From positions 1,860,001-1,924,000 of the forward strand of contig NZ_CP071517.1 in NCBI RefSeq assembly GCF_016613475.2: 64,000 nt of DNA, given 5' to 3'. A program made the translations under genes and the position numbers. The notes beneath the pieces are model-generated. The model saw only the letters and a program-made list of their open reading frames with translations. It ran no database searches and was not told where the DNA came from. Below are positions 46,460 through 55,842 of this stretch, one piece after another. The stretch is from Lysobacter arenosi (GTDB lineage: Bacteria; Pseudomonadota; Gammaproteobacteria; Xanthomonadales; Xanthomonadaceae). Numbering within the stretch: the first letter of the stretch is position 1; each line of letters begins with the position of its first letter.

Positions 46460-47089
46460 TCACTGGGGCGCGCCGAGCGACCACTGATCGACGATCAGGC
46501 GGACCTTGGCCTGGCCGCGCGTGGCCACCAGCCGGGCCGGCATGACCGGGCCAGCCGAGGCCGGCTGCCACTCCTGGTATTCGATCAGCCAGCCGGCCTG
46601 TTGCAGGCGCGACGGCAGGTTGCCGGCGCCGTACTCGACCTTCGCCGGGCCGTACTCGGCCGAGGTCGCACCGATGCCACGCACCCAGTCCGAGAGCGCG
46701 CGCACGGGGATGTCCCAGCCGGTCGTTGCCTGCAGCATGGATTCGACGTCCGCGCTCTCGCGCGTCCCGCCTTCGACACCCTCCAGGCGCGCACCGGCTG
46801 CGTCGCCGCTGAGGCGCCAGCTCTGGCGGGTCACCGGGGCGCTCAGCGAGATCGCATAGCGGCCCTGCGTCTGTTGCCAGTCGATGCGGCCGCTGCCGCC
46901 CTGCTTGCCGTTGGAGACGGCAATGCGGCCCGACAGCGACCACTCGCCGACATCACCGCGGCGCTGGTCGTTGGCCTGCGCCTGGACCGGGTCGACCGGC
47001 ACGGCCGGGGCGCGGGTCGGGCTCGACACGCAGCCGGCCAGCACCGTCATGGACAACGCGGCCACACACAACGAGTAGCGGATCTTCAT
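46460..47089 (-). CDS. lolB: Outer membrane lipoprotein insertion protein LolB
   Basis: This 209-residue lipoprotein receives lipoproteins from LolA and inserts them in the outer membrane. It has the signal [20 protein letters not shown] with Cys20 as the lipidation site. LolB-like blocks follow: [44 protein letters not shown] and [14 protein letters not shown]. The start ATG overlaps the end of the TPR gene by four bases (ATGA), so translation is probably coupled. Confidence 0.93.
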   Translation of the reverse strand: MKIRYSLCVAALSMTVLAGCVSSPTRAPAVPVDPVQAQANDQRRGDVGEWSLSGRIAVSNGKQGGSGRIDWQQTQGRYAISLSAPVTRQSWRLSGDAAGARLEGVEGGTRESADVESMLQATTGWDIPVRALSDWVRGIGATSAEYGPAKVEYGAGNLPSRLQQAGWLIEYQEWQPASAGPVMPARLVATRGQAKVRLIVDQWSLGAPQ

Positions 47090-48771
47090 GCGCCGGTCTT
47101 CTCCAGCGCGCGCTTGAGCGAGCGGTTGTCCGGATCGAGCTTGCGCGACTGGTCGAAGTACTTGCGTGCTTCATCCTTGCGACCGGTCACCCACAACACT
47201 TCCGCAAGGTGCGCGGCGATCTCGGCGTCCTTCTGCAAGGTCAGGGCGCGGCGCAGTTCGACCAGTGCCTCCTCGTTGCGACCGAGTCGATAGAGCACCC
47301 AGCCGTAACTGTCGATGATCGCGGGATTGTCGGGTTCGGCGGTGCGCGCGCGTTCGATCAGCTGCAGGGCTTCCTGGTAGCGCGTGGTGCGGTCTGCCAG
47401 GGTGTAGCCCAGCGCGTTGAGCGCGGCGACGTTGTCCGGTTCGGCCACCAGGATCTTGCGCAGGTCGGCTTCGGCACGCGCGACATCGTCATGACGCTCC
47501 CAGCCCAGGGCGCGCGCGTAGAGAACTTCCGGATCGTCGGGGAATGCCGCCAGGCCGCGCGCGTAGGCGTCGAGTTCGCCGGGCTGGTCCTTGTCCTTCT
47601 CGCGCAGCGCCGCCTCCAGCAGGTAGGCATCGCGACGGGATTCGTCGTCGGCGGCAGCATCGGCCTGCAGTTCGCGCAGCAGCTTGTAGGCCTCGGCGTC
47701 GCGGTTGAGCTCGTGCAGCACGTTGGCGCTGCGCAGGCGCGCCGTCCAGCGCTGTTCGCCACCAGGCACACCGCCGTACCAGTCCAGCGCTTCGTCGAAG
47801 CGGTCGAGGAACTCGGCCATCTGGCCCAGCAGCAGGCGTCGCTGCGGGTCGGGCTTGGACGCGCTGGTGCGAAGCTCTTCGTACAACCGCGTCAGCGACT
47901 GCTTGTCCTCGCTCTGGGCCAGCAATGCCGCGCGCAGTGCATAGGTCTGGTCGTCCTGCGGCCCCTTGGCGAGCACCGCTTCGGCCGCGGGGTAATCGCC
48001 CAGGCGGTGGTATTCGTCGGCCAGGGCGCGGCGCAGATCACGGTCGTCACCGGCCTGCTCCGACAGCGATGCCAGCAGCTTGCGGGCCTCGTCGTCCTTG
48101 CCTGCCTCGCGCAGCTGGCTGGCGCGCAGCAGACCGACGCGGGCCTCACCCGGGAAGCGTTCGACCACTTCGGCGACGATGCGCTCGACCAGCTCGGGCT
48201 GTTCCAGGCCCTGCGCCAGCCCGCCAAAGGCCAGCCAGGCCGGCAGCTTGTTGGGGATGCTGCCGTCCTTGACCAGTCGCTCGAGCAGGCGCGCCGATTG
48301 CTTTGGGTCGCGCGCACCACCGCTGAGCACCCCCAGCGCCTGGCGCCAGCCGCTGTCGCCCGGCGCCTGCAGCAACTGCTTGAGGTACTTGCGGGCGGCA
48401 CGTTCGTCGCCGCGGCGGATCGCCAGGACGGCTTCGGCCGCCGCCAGGTTCAGGCCTTCGCCTCCCTGCTGGCGCCACAGCGCCAGAGCCTCGGCGGCGC
48501 GCTTGTCGTCCTTGGCGAGCAGGGCGATGCGGGTCGCGCGTTCGGCCAGGGCGACATCGTCGGCGGCGCGGGCGGCGTCCAGGTAGGACTTGGCGGCCTC
48601 GTCCAGCCGCCCCGACTGCAGGGCGAACTCACCGGCCAGCAGCGGCTCGAGCGAGGCCTCGGTGGGGTCGGTGACGGGGCCGGGCTTTGCCACTTTCTCC
48701 GCGGCCGCCAGCGGTCCGGCGGCCAGCAGGGCGACAAGAATGAAACAGTACGTGCGCAAGGCAACGGGCAT
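47086..48771 (-). CDS. Secreted tetratricopeptide repeat protein
   Basis: This 561-residue protein has a cleavable signal peptide (MPVALRTYCFILVALLAAGPLAAAEK) and many TPR-type helices, clearest at residues 42-75 and at 400-540 (EVLYARALGWERHDDVARAEADLRKIL, NVAALNALGYTLADRTTRYQEALQLIERA, PAIIDSYGWVLYRLGRNEEALVELRRAL). It is likely a periplasmic scaffold. The gene overlaps lolB by four bases and diverges from hemA. Such a TPR gene next to lolB is common in this lineage, and a link to lipoprotein or envelope assembly is inference. Confidence 0.85.
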   Translation of the reverse strand: MPVALRTYCFILVALLAAGPLAAAEKVAKPGPVTDPTEASLEPLLAGEFALQSGRLDEAAKSYLDAARAADDVALAERATRIALLAKDDKRAAEALALWRQQGGEGLNLAAAEAVLAIRRGDERAARKYLKQLLQAPGDSGWRQALGVLSGGARDPKQSARLLERLVKDGSIPNKLPAWLAFGGLAQGLEQPELVERIVAEVVERFPGEARVGLLRASQLREAGKDDEARKLLASLSEQAGDDRDLRRALADEYHRLGDYPAAEAVLAKGPQDDQTYALRAALLAQSEDKQSLTRLYEELRTSASKPDPQRRLLLGQMAEFLDRFDEALDWYGGVPGGEQRWTARLRSANVLHELNRDAEAYKLLRELQADAAADDESRRDAYLLEAALREKDKDQPGELDAYARGLAAFPDDPEVLYARALGWERHDDVARAEADLRKILVAEPDNVAALNALGYTLADRTTRYQEALQLIERARTAEPDNPAIIDSYGWVLYRLGRNEEALVELRRALTLQKDAEIAAHLAEVLWVTGRKDEARKYFDQSRKLDPDNRSLKRALEKTGA

Positions 48772-48898
48772 CGATCAAGCCTGCAGGTCAACCTGGAGGG
48801 GACGGGGCCGGTAGAATGTCGGCCTCCGCGGTAGCCAGCAGCTTATCGCAAGCACCTGAACGGAAGAGGCCCCAGTCGGCGAAGTCCGGCGCGTTGAA

Positions 48899-50182
48899 AT
48901 GAGTTTGTTCGTACTAGGCATCAACCACCAGACCGCGCCGGTCAGCCTGCGCGAGCGTGTCGCGTTCTCGGCCGATACCGTGCCGGCAGCGCTCGATGCG
49001 CTGCGCGCATTGCCACAGGTCAGCGAGGTCGCCCTGCTGTCGACCTGCAACCGCACCGAGCTGTATGCCGTGGCCGACGACGACGGCCAGGCACTGGCCG
49101 ACTGGCTGGCCACGCACCCGGACGAAGTCGGCGACCTGCACGCCTACCTCTATCGCCATCGCGATGCCGATGCGGTTCGCCATCTGTTCCGCGTCGCCAC
49201 CGGGCTGGATTCACTGGTCCTGGGCGAGCCGCAGATCCTCGGCCAGGTAAAGGACGCCTGGGCCAGTGCGCGCCATGCCGGCAGCCTGGGCAACCAGCTC
49301 GACCGCCTGTTCCAGCACGCCTTCACCACCGCCAAGCGCGCGCGTACCGACACCCGCATCGGCGCCAACCCGGTGTCGGTGGCGTCGGCTGCCGTTCGCC
49401 TGGCGCAGGAATCCTTCGCCCGCCTCGAGGACTCGACCGTGCTGCTGATCGGCGCCGGCGAAACCATCGAGCTGGCCGCGCGCCACCTCGTGCAGGCGCG
49501 GGCAAAACGCCTGCTGGTCGCCAACCGCACGCTGGCCCACGCGCAGGAACTGGCCACCCGCCACGGCGGCGTCGCCCTGCCCCTGAGCGAGCTCGACAAG
49601 CACCTGGGCGAGGCCGACGTGGTCATTTCCGCCACGGCCAGCCGCGATCCGATCCTGCGCAAGGCCAATGTCGCCGCCGCGCTGGCGACGCGCCGGCACC
49701 GGCCGATGCTGCTGCTCGACCTGGCCGTGCCGCGCGACATCGGCGCCGACGTCGCCGAGCTCAAGGACGTGTTCCTGTACACCGTCGACGACCTGGAACG
49801 GGCGATCGAGGACAATCGCCGCAGCCGTCGCGAAGCGGCGACCGAAGCCGAGGCCATCGTCGAGATGCAGGTGGCGCGCTTCACCGAGACCATCGCTGCC
49901 AGCACTCGCACCGCGCCGCTCAAGCGCCTGCGCGCGCACGGCGAGTCGGCCAAGGCCGACGTGCTGGCCAGGGCGCAGCAGCAGCTGGCCGCCGGCCAGG
50001 ACCCGCAGGAAGTGCTGAACTTCCTCGCCCACACGCTCACCAACCGCCTGCTGCATGCGCCGACGGTGGCATTGCGTGAGGCGGCGCTGACCGGAAACAT
50101 CGAACTGGCACGCGCTGCCGAGAAGCTGTTCCCCGAGAACGACGAACCCGGTGCCGGGAAGAACGAGCAGCGCGAAGGCTAG
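48899..50182 (+). CDS. hemA: Glutamyl-tRNA reductase
   Basis: This 427-residue enzyme reduces glutamyl-tRNA to glutamate semialdehyde, the first step of tetrapyrrole synthesis. The catalytic Cys50 lies in [11 protein letters not shown], followed by [25 protein letters not shown], the NADPH-binding [17 protein letters not shown] and the C-terminal dimerisation helices. A TAGAAT -10 at 48812-48817 lies 82 bases upstream, with only a weak -35. It is followed by prfA, the common hemA-prfA order, and diverges from the TPR-lolB-ispE genes. Confidence 0.97.
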   Translation: MSLFVLGINHQTAPVSLRERVAFSADTVPAALDALRALPQVSEVALLSTCNRTELYAVADDDGQALADWLATHPDEVGDLHAYLYRHRDADAVRHLFRVATGLDSLVLGEPQILGQVKDAWASARHAGSLGNQLDRLFQHAFTTAKRARTDTRIGANPVSVASAAVRLAQESFARLEDSTVLLIGAGETIELAARHLVQARAKRLLVANRTLAHAQELATRHGGVALPLSELDKHLGEADVVISATASRDPILRKANVAAALATRRHRPMLLLDLAVPRDIGADVAELKDVFLYTVDDLERAIEDNRRSRREAATEAEAIVEMQVARFTETIAASTRTAPLKRLRAHGESAKADVLARAQQQLAAGQDPQEVLNFLAHTLTNRLLHAPTVALREAALTGNIELARAAEKLFPENDEPGAGKNEQREG

Positions 50183-50252
50183 CGACCTGAAGTCGAACAG
50201 GCCGTTCCGGCCGTCGCACCGCCTGCTCACTTCCTCCACACCCGGTTCGCCC

Positions 50253-51338
50253 ATGACTCCCACCCTGCGCCGCAAGCTCGAAGCCCTCGTCGAACGCCGC
50301 GAAGAACTCGAGCGGCTGTTGTCCGACCCGGGTGTCATCGGCGATGCCGAGCGCTTCCGCAGGTTCTCGCGCGAATTCTCGCAGCTCGAGCCGGTGGCCC
50401 ATGCGCTGTCCGCCGAGGCGCAGGCAAAGCGCGACCTGGCCGCGGCCGAGGGCATGCGCGGCGACCCGGAACTGGCCGAGCTGGCGGAAGAGGAAATCGC
50501 CGCCGCCCATGCGCGCCTGCAACAGCTCGAGATCGAACTGCTCGCCCACCTCGTGCCGAAGGACCCGCGCGACGACGGCGACATCTACCTGGAAGTGCGC
50601 GCCGGCACCGGCGGCGACGAAGCGGCGATCTTCGCCGGCGACCTGTTCCGCATGTACGCGCGTTACGCCGAGCGACAGGGCTGGAAGGTGGAAATCGAAT
50701 CCAGCAGCCCCGGCGAGCACGGCGGCTTCAAGGAAGTCATCGCGCGCGTGGAGGGACGCGGCGCGTATTCGCGCCTGAAGTTTGAATCGGGCACGCACCG
50801 CGTGCAGCGCGTGCCGGCAACGGAATCGCAGGGACGCATCCACACCTCGGCGGCGACGGTGGCGATCATCCCGGTCGAGGCCGAAGGCGAGCCGATCGAG
50901 ATCAATCCGGCCGACCTGAGGGTCGACACCTTCCGCTCCAGCGGCGCCGGCGGCCAGCACGTCAACAAGACCGAATCGGCGATCCGCATCACCCACGTGC
51001 CCAGCGGCGTGGTCGTGGAAAGCCAGACCGAACGCAGCCAGCACGCCAACCGCGACAAGGCGATGAAGCGGCTGGCGGCGATCCTCGCCGAAGCGCAGGC
51101 GGCCAAGGCCGCTGCCGCGCAGGCCTCGATCCGCAAGCTGCAGGTCGGCAGCGGCGACCGCAGCCAGCGCATCCGCACCTACAACTTCCCGCAGGGCCGC
51201 ATCACCGACCACCGCGTCGAAGGGCTCACGCTGTACGACCTGCCCAACGTGATCGAGGGCGACCTGCAGGAACTGGTCGACCGCCTGCAGCACGAACACC
51301 AGGCCGACGAACTGGCGCGGCTGACGCACGACGCCTGA
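50253..51338 (+). CDS. prfA: Peptide chain release factor 1
   Basis: This 361-residue factor recognises UAA and UAG. The codon-recognition PAT tripeptide is at residues 188-190 and the catalytic GGQ at 233-235 in [17 protein letters not shown], with [19 protein letters not shown] upstream. The start at 50253 is the first ATG with family N terminus ([19 protein letters not shown]). It lies about 70 bases after hemA. The methyltransferase prmC, often next in the operon, is not found downstream. Confidence 0.97.
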   Translation: MTPTLRRKLEALVERREELERLLSDPGVIGDAERFRRFSREFSQLEPVAHALSAEAQAKRDLAAAEGMRGDPELAELAEEEIAAAHARLQQLEIELLAHLVPKDPRDDGDIYLEVRAGTGGDEAAIFAGDLFRMYARYAERQGWKVEIESSSPGEHGGFKEVIARVEGRGAYSRLKFESGTHRVQRVPATESQGRIHTSAATVAIIPVEAEGEPIEINPADLRVDTFRSSGAGGQHVNKTESAIRITHVPSGVVVESQTERSQHANRDKAMKRLAAILAEAQAAKAAAAQASIRKLQVGSGDRSQRIRTYNFPQGRITDHRVEGLTLYDLPNVIEGDLQELVDRLQHEHQADELARLTHDA

Positions 51339-51401
51339 GGCCGGCGCCGCGCCCGGGAAGGGTTGTCTACAATCGGCCCACCCCATGAGCACGGAACCGC
51401 C

Positions 51402-51851
51402 ATGTCCCTAGAGATCAGGCGCGCCACGCTGAGCGACCTCGACCAGCTTGCACCGCTGTTCGATGCCTACCGCATGTTCTACGAGCAACCGCAGGATGCG
51501 GCGCTGGCACGCGCGTTCCTGCACGAGCGCATCGAGCGCGACCAGTCCGTCGTGCTGCTGGCCGTGATCGACGGTGCGGCAGTCGGCTTCACCCAGCTCT
51601 ACCCGACGTTCTCGTCGGTGCGCGCGGCACGCGTGTGGGTTCTCAACGATCTGTATGTCGATCGGAGCGCGCGCCGGCAGGGTGTGGCGCAGGCATTGCT
51701 GACGGCCGCGGCGATGTTCGCGCGCGACGACCGCGCGATCCGCCTCGAACTGGAAACCACGCCGGACAACCGCGACGCCCAGGCGCTGTACGAATCCGGT
51801 GGCTGGCAGCTGTACGACGGCACGCTTCGCTATCACCTGTCGCTGGTCTGA
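51402..51851 (+). CDS. GNAT family N-acetyltransferase
   Basis: This 149-residue acetyltransferase starts MSLEIRRATLSDLDQLAPLFDAYRMFYEQP. It has the acetyl-CoA-binding motif A region VLNDLYVDRSARRQGVAQALLTAAAMFA, with the Q/RxxGxA-type loop RRQGVAQAL, and motif B ESGGWQLYDG. Such proteins modify small molecules or protein amino groups; the substrate is unknown. A TACAAT at 51368-51373 could be its -10. It ends three bases before the OGT-like gene start, so the two probably share a transcript. Confidence 0.88.
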   Translation: MSLEIRRATLSDLDQLAPLFDAYRMFYEQPQDAALARAFLHERIERDQSVVLLAVIDGAAVGFTQLYPTFSSVRAARVWVLNDLYVDRSARRQGVAQALLTAAAMFARDDRAIRLELETTPDNRDAQALYESGGWQLYDGTLRYHLSLV

Positions 51852-51854
51852 TCC

Positions 51855-53552
51855 GTGCACAACGATCCGCGCATCGAACTGCGTCGCGAGCTCGAGCGAA
51901 ACCCCGGCGATGCCTATGCCTGGATCCTGCTGGCCGAGCATGAGCTCGACCGCGGCGATGCCGCCGCCGGCGCGATGGCCGCGCAACGCGCACTCGCACT
52001 GAGGCCCGGACATCCCGAGGCGTTGGCGCGACTGGGTCGCGCGCAGTGGATGCAGGGCCAGCGCGACGATGCCGTCGCCAGCCTGCGCGCGGCCGCTGCG
52101 AACGCCCCCGACCATCCCGGCATCGCCGTCTGGCTGGGCCATGCACTGGAAGACACCGGCGAGGCCGAGGCCGCATCGCAGGCCTACGCGCGTGCGCACG
52201 CGCTGGCGCCGGCCGAACCGCAACTGGCCGCCTACCTCCTGGCCTGGCGGCGCAAGCTGTGCGACTGGCGCGACTTGGACGCGCTCGCGCGCCAGGTCCG
52301 CGATGCGGTCAACAACGCAACCGCATCGGTCGAACCGTTCGCCTTCCTGAGCGAGGACGCCACCGCAGCCGAACAGCTGCGCTGCGCGCGCCTTCGCGCC
52401 AGTGTCGTGGCCGCATCCGTGCGCCCGTTGCCGGCGTCGCAGGCCACAGCGACCGGACCGATCCGGGTCGGCTTCCTCTCCAATGGTTTCGGCGCGCATC
52501 CAACCGGTCTGCTGACGGCGGCGATGTTCGAACAGCTCAAGGCCGATACCGATATCGAGATCCATCAGTTCGCGCTCAACAGCGACGACGGCAGCCCGAT
52601 CCGGCAGCGTCTCCACGCCGCCGCGCATACCTTGCACGATGTATCGATGCGCGCGCACGCACAGGTCGCGACGGCCATCCGCGCAGCCCGCATCGACGTC
52701 CTGTTCGACCTGCGCGGCTGGGGCGGCGGTGGCACGCCGGAAGTGCTGGCGATGCGACCGGCGCCGGTGCAGGTGAACTGGCTGGCCTACCCGGGCACGT
52801 CCGGCGCACCGTGGATCGACCACGTGCTGGCCGATCGCTTCGTGCTTCCGGAATCGATGGCGCAGGACTTCAGCGAGAACGTGGTCTGGCTGCCGCGCTG
52901 CTTCCAGCCGTCCGACACGACGCGTTCACTCCCGGCGCCACCGTCGCGCGCGCAATGCGGCCTGCCCGAACGCGGTGACAACGGCGAAGGCGTGGTGTTC
53001 TGCTGCTTCAACAACAGCTACAAGCTCAACCCGCGCAGCGTGATGCGCGCGTTGGCAGTGCTGCGCGACGTCCCGGGCAGCGTGCTGTGGCTGCTGTCCG
53101 GGCCGGGCCATGCCGATGCACGCCTGGCCGATGTCGCGCGCATGCAGGGAGTCGATCCTGCCCGACTGATATTCATGCCCAAGCAACCGCACGCCGAGTA
53201 CCTGGCGCGCCTGCAGCACGCCGACCTGTTCCTCGACACCGAGCCGTACAACGCCCACACCACGGCATCGGATGCCCTGTGGGCTGGCTGCCCAGTGCTG
53301 ACGCGACCTGGGGAAACGTTTGCGGCGCGCGTTGCCGGCAGCCTCAATCACCACCTGGGCATGGCGGAGATGAATGTCGGCGACGATGCGGCGTTTGTTG
53401 CGCGTGCGGTTTCGCTGGGGAGGGATCCGGACGCACTGGCTGCGCTTAAGGGGGAGCTGGTTCGTCGGCGCGGCGAGAGCGGGCTGTTCGATATGGGTGG
53501 GTTCGCGGGTGATTTTGCTGATGCTGTGCGGTCGATGGCTGGACGCGGGTAG
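51855..53552 (+). CDS. Bacterial O-GlcNAc-transferase-like glycosyltransferase (GT41)
   Basis: This 565-residue protein has about four TPR-like repeats at residues 15-130 and a two-lobed GT41 catalytic region. Key points match the Xanthomonas campestris OGT homologue: the catalytic-base candidate His215 in SNGFGAHPTGLL, the DLRGWGGGGTPEVLAMRPAPVQVNWLAYPGTSG block, the nucleotide-binding lysine in CCFNNSYKLNP, and the ADLFLDTEPYNAHTTASDALWAGCPVLT end. The start codon is GTG at 51855, 3 bases after the acetyltransferase stop. Sugar donor and protein acceptor are unknown; most bacterial members remain uncharacterised. Confidence 0.9.
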   Translation: MHNDPRIELRRELERNPGDAYAWILLAEHELDRGDAAAGAMAAQRALALRPGHPEALARLGRAQWMQGQRDDAVASLRAAAANAPDHPGIAVWLGHALEDTGEAEAASQAYARAHALAPAEPQLAAYLLAWRRKLCDWRDLDALARQVRDAVNNATASVEPFAFLSEDATAAEQLRCARLRASVVAASVRPLPASQATATGPIRVGFLSNGFGAHPTGLLTAAMFEQLKADTDIEIHQFALNSDDGSPIRQRLHAAAHTLHDVSMRAHAQVATAIRAARIDVLFDLRGWGGGGTPEVLAMRPAPVQVNWLAYPGTSGAPWIDHVLADRFVLPESMAQDFSENVVWLPRCFQPSDTTRSLPAPPSRAQCGLPERGDNGEGVVFCCFNNSYKLNPRSVMRALAVLRDVPGSVLWLLSGPGHADARLADVARMQGVDPARLIFMPKQPHAEYLARLQHADLFLDTEPYNAHTTASDALWAGCPVLTRPGETFAARVAGSLNHHLGMAEMNVGDDAAFVARAVSLGRDPDALAALKGELVRRRGESGLFDMGGFAGDFADAVRSMAGRG

Positions 53553-53580
53553 GAAGGTCCGCTTGCCGCAGTGAAGCAAC

Positions 53581-53612
53581 GTCCATGGGTTCCCGCTTTC
53601 GCGGGAATGACG
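53581..53612. repeat. Short palindromic repeat (same family as 5739-5844)
   Basis: TTCCCGC (53590-53596) pairs with GCGGGAA (53601-53607) around TTTC, flanked by GTCCATGG and ATGACG, as in unit 3 of the 5.8-kb cluster and the copy at 61786-61817. It lies ten bases before the long structured repeat. Confidence 0.8.
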
Positions 53613-53621
53613 AGCCAGAAA

Positions 53622-53763
53622 CGAAGACCAGGCAACGAATTGCCGGAGCGTCGTCCGCCGGGTCGGGGATTGCGCAGCAGTGGGCCATGGATGGCCCACG
53701 CCCCGCATCAGACAGGATGTCTGACTAAGGGGCGGAGCAATCCCCGGCCCGGCGGACGACGCC
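53622..53763. repeat. 142-bp structured repeat, copy A
   Basis: This element matches 61867-62008 in the same orientation, with about nine differences in 142 bases and an identical inner block of about 80 bases. It can fold as a closing stem of 24 bp (53650-53673 with 53737-53760, one wobble) that encloses a 9-bp hairpin (53680-53699) and a 7-bp hairpin (53708-53724) set on a GCCCC/GGGGC stem. It is flanked by a short palindrome repeat. The 53553-53863 gap before moaB holds this and no gene I can support. Confidence 0.85.
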
Positions 53764-53863
53764 CCTCCGCAGACGGCACGCCAGACCACGCCCACCCGCA
53801 AGCGGCAGCGCGTAAGACAACGCTGCACTGCCATCACACAGGCAATCGGTTAGGCTCGCCGCC

Positions 53864-54385
53864 ATGACTGCACAACGCGACCTCATCCCCCTGAATCTTT
53901 GCGTGCTGACCGTCTCGGACACGCGCACCCTGGCCGAAGACAGCTCCGGCGACTACCTCGTGCAATCGCTGACCGCCGACGGCCATCGCCTGGCCGACCG
54001 CCAGCTGCTGCCCGACGACCGCTACCGCATGCGCGCCGTCGTATCGCAATGGATCGCCGACGAAGGCGTCGACGGCATCCTCGTCACCGGTGGCACCGGC
54101 TTCACCGGACGCGACTCCACCCCCGAAGCCCTGCTGCCGCTGCTCGACAAACAGATGCCTGGCTTCGGCGAACTGTTCCGCGCGATCAGCTTCGACGAGA
54201 TCGGCACATCGACCGTGCAATCGCGCGCCTTCGCCGGCCTGGCCAACGGCACGTTCGTGTTCGCCCTGCCCGGCTCGACCTCGGCCTGCCGCACCGCCTG
54301 GGAAAAGATCATCCGCAACCAGCTCGACGCGCGCACCACGCCCTGCAACCTCGCCACGCTGCGACCGCGCCTCAGGGAACGCTGA
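53864..54385 (+). CDS. moaB: Molybdenum cofactor biosynthesis protein B
   Basis: This 173-residue MogA/MoaB-family protein adenylates molybdopterin or related steps. It has [22 protein letters not shown], the [16 protein letters not shown] loop and the [13 protein letters not shown] motif, which bind molybdopterin. It starts about 100 bases after the long repeat and is followed by the XRE-ppk2 pair in the same direction, 50 bases on. No other moa genes are in this window. Confidence 0.95.
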   Translation: MTAQRDLIPLNLCVLTVSDTRTLAEDSSGDYLVQSLTADGHRLADRQLLPDDRYRMRAVVSQWIADEGVDGILVTGGTGFTGRDSTPEALLPLLDKQMPGFGELFRAISFDEIGTSTVQSRAFAGLANGTFVFALPGSTSACRTAWEKIIRNQLDARTTPCNLATLRPRLRER

Positions 54386-54435
54386 CCACCAGACCCGCAA
54401 ACCCGCGCAACAGGTTCAACCACCGGAGCCAGAAC

Positions 54436-54786
54436 ATGCCGTTGGACACCACCCTGCAACTGCTCGCCAGGGCCCGCGGCCTGAGCGCGGCCGACATCGC
54501 CACCGCCATTCCCCGCGCCGGCGTCGCCACCGTCAGCGCCTGGCTGCGTGGCGAGAAGATGCCCGGCAAGCAACAGCTCGACGCACTGGCGCGCGCCTTC
54601 GGCGTACCGGCCGGCGCACTGCTCGCCGAACTGGCCAGCACGCTCGACCCGGCACGCACCCAGGGCGAGCACGACCTGCTCGACGCCTATCGTGCCCTCA
54701 CCACCCGCCAGCAAGGCGCACTGCTCGAAGTCGCGCGCAGCATGGCCGGCACCGAAAGCGCCAAGCGACGCCGCAGGAGCAAGTGA
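54436..54786 (+). CDS. Small XRE-type helix-turn-helix regulator
   Basis: This 116-residue protein has an N-terminal HTH (residues about 5-60: [55 protein letters not shown]), a helical C-terminal part and a basic tail (KRRRRSK). The start at 54436 follows a GGAGCC ribosome site. Its stop codon shares a base with the ppk2 start (TGATG), so the two should be translated together. A regulator of ppk2 or of the operon is a reasonable inference, but its target is unknown. Confidence 0.75.
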   Translation: MPLDTTLQLLARARGLSAADIATAIPRAGVATVSAWLRGEKMPGKQQLDALARAFGVPAGALLAELASTLDPARTQGEHDLLDAYRALTTRQQGALLEVARSMAGTESAKRRRRSK

Positions 54787-55562
54787 TGGCCGACATCAAG
54801 CGCAAGGACTACGAAGCCCAGCTGGAACCGCTGCAGGTGGAGCTGGCGAACATGGCGCGCTGGCTCAAGCACAACGGACGGCGCCTGGTGGTGCTGTTTG
54901 AAGGCCGCGACACCGCCGGCAAGGGCGGCGCGATCAGCGCGATCGCCGAACACCTCAACCCGCGCCAGTGCCAGATCGTCGCCCTGCCCAAGCCGAACGA
55001 ACGCGAAAGCGGCCAGTGGTACTTCCAGCGCTACGTGCCCTACCTTCCCGCGGCCGGCGAGATCGCCCTGTTCGACCGCAGCTGGTACAACCGCGCCGGC
55101 GTCGAGCAGGTGATGGGATTTGCCAAGGATGCCCAGGTCAAGGCGTTCCTGCGCCAGACCCCGACCTTCGAGAAGCTCCTGGTCGACGACGGCATCCTGC
55201 TGTTCAAGTACTGGTTGTGCTGCGACCAGGACGAACAGGAACAACGCTTCCTCGAACGGCTCGACGACCCGCTCAAGCGCTGGAAGCTGTCACCGATCGA
55301 CTTCGAGGCGCGCAAGCACTACGACGATTACACGCGAGCGCGCGAGGCCATGCTCAAGGCCACCCATAGCAAGCATGCACCGTGGACGCTGGTCGACTTC
55401 AACGACCAGAAGCGCGGGCGCCTGACGCTGATCCGCGACCTGCTCGACCGGCTACCGGACACGCATGTCGGCGAGCAGCCGATCGTGTTCGAACCGCTGG
55501 CCGGCAAGCCGAAGAAGGAGCGCTACGACGTGGTCAAGCCGATCCGGAACGTGAAGCGCTAG
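54786..55562 (+). CDS. ppk2: Polyphosphate kinase 2
   Basis: This 258-residue single-domain PPK2 transfers phosphate between polyphosphate and nucleotides. The Walker [10 protein letters not shown] is at residues 40-48 and the Walker B aspartate at 97 in [15 protein letters not shown], followed by the lid motif. Length and motifs suggest class I (nucleoside diphosphate acting), but the class cannot be fixed by eye. The start codon overlaps the XRE gene stop by one base. Its 3' end faces acyP. Confidence 0.93.
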   Translation: MADIKRKDYEAQLEPLQVELANMARWLKHNGRRLVVLFEGRDTAGKGGAISAIAEHLNPRQCQIVALPKPNERESGQWYFQRYVPYLPAAGEIALFDRSWYNRAGVEQVMGFAKDAQVKAFLRQTPTFEKLLVDDGILLFKYWLCCDQDEQEQRFLERLDDPLKRWKLSPIDFEARKHYDDYTRAREAMLKATHSKHAPWTLVDFNDQKRGRLTLIRDLLDRLPDTHVGEQPIVFEPLAGKPKKERYDVVKPIRNVKR

Positions 55563-55572
55563 CGCCACGTCG

Positions 55573-55842
55573 TCAGGTCACGAAGAAACCTTCGCCCGCT
55601 TCATCGTCGAGCGCGGCCAGACGCTCGAGGTCGTCGACCCGCGCCATCTCGGGCCCCTGCCGCAACCAGGCGGCCAGCCGATCGAGCGCCACGTCGTCGC
55701 CGGCGGCAAGCACTTCGACGCGGCCATCGGGCAGGTTGCGGGCGAAACCGCGCAAGCCCAGCGCCAGCGCCTGGTCGCGGGCGGAGGCGCGGAAGAACAC
55801 GCCCTGCACGCGACCGCTGACGATGAAGCGCGCGGCGCTCAT
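55573..55842 (-). CDS. acyP: Acylphosphatase
   Basis: This 89-residue enzyme hydrolyses acyl phosphates. The catalytic Arg18 lies in GRVQGVFFRASARDQA and Asn36 in LRGFARNLPDGRVEV, the two known active-site residues. Length fits the family. Its start overlaps the TlpA-like gene stop by four bases (ATGA). It converges on ppk2 with a 10-base gap. Confidence 0.95.
   Translation of the reverse strand: MSAARFIVSGRVQGVFFRASARDQALALGLRGFARNLPDGRVEVLAAGDDVALDRLAAWLRQGPEMARVDDLERLAALDDEAGEGFFVT

Noticed and set aside
53446..53688. Short frames over the long repeats (also 61535-61933) with similar peptides
   Set aside because: The peptide similarity is a by-product of the repeated DNA; the frames have no start context and the inner palindromes explain the sequence.
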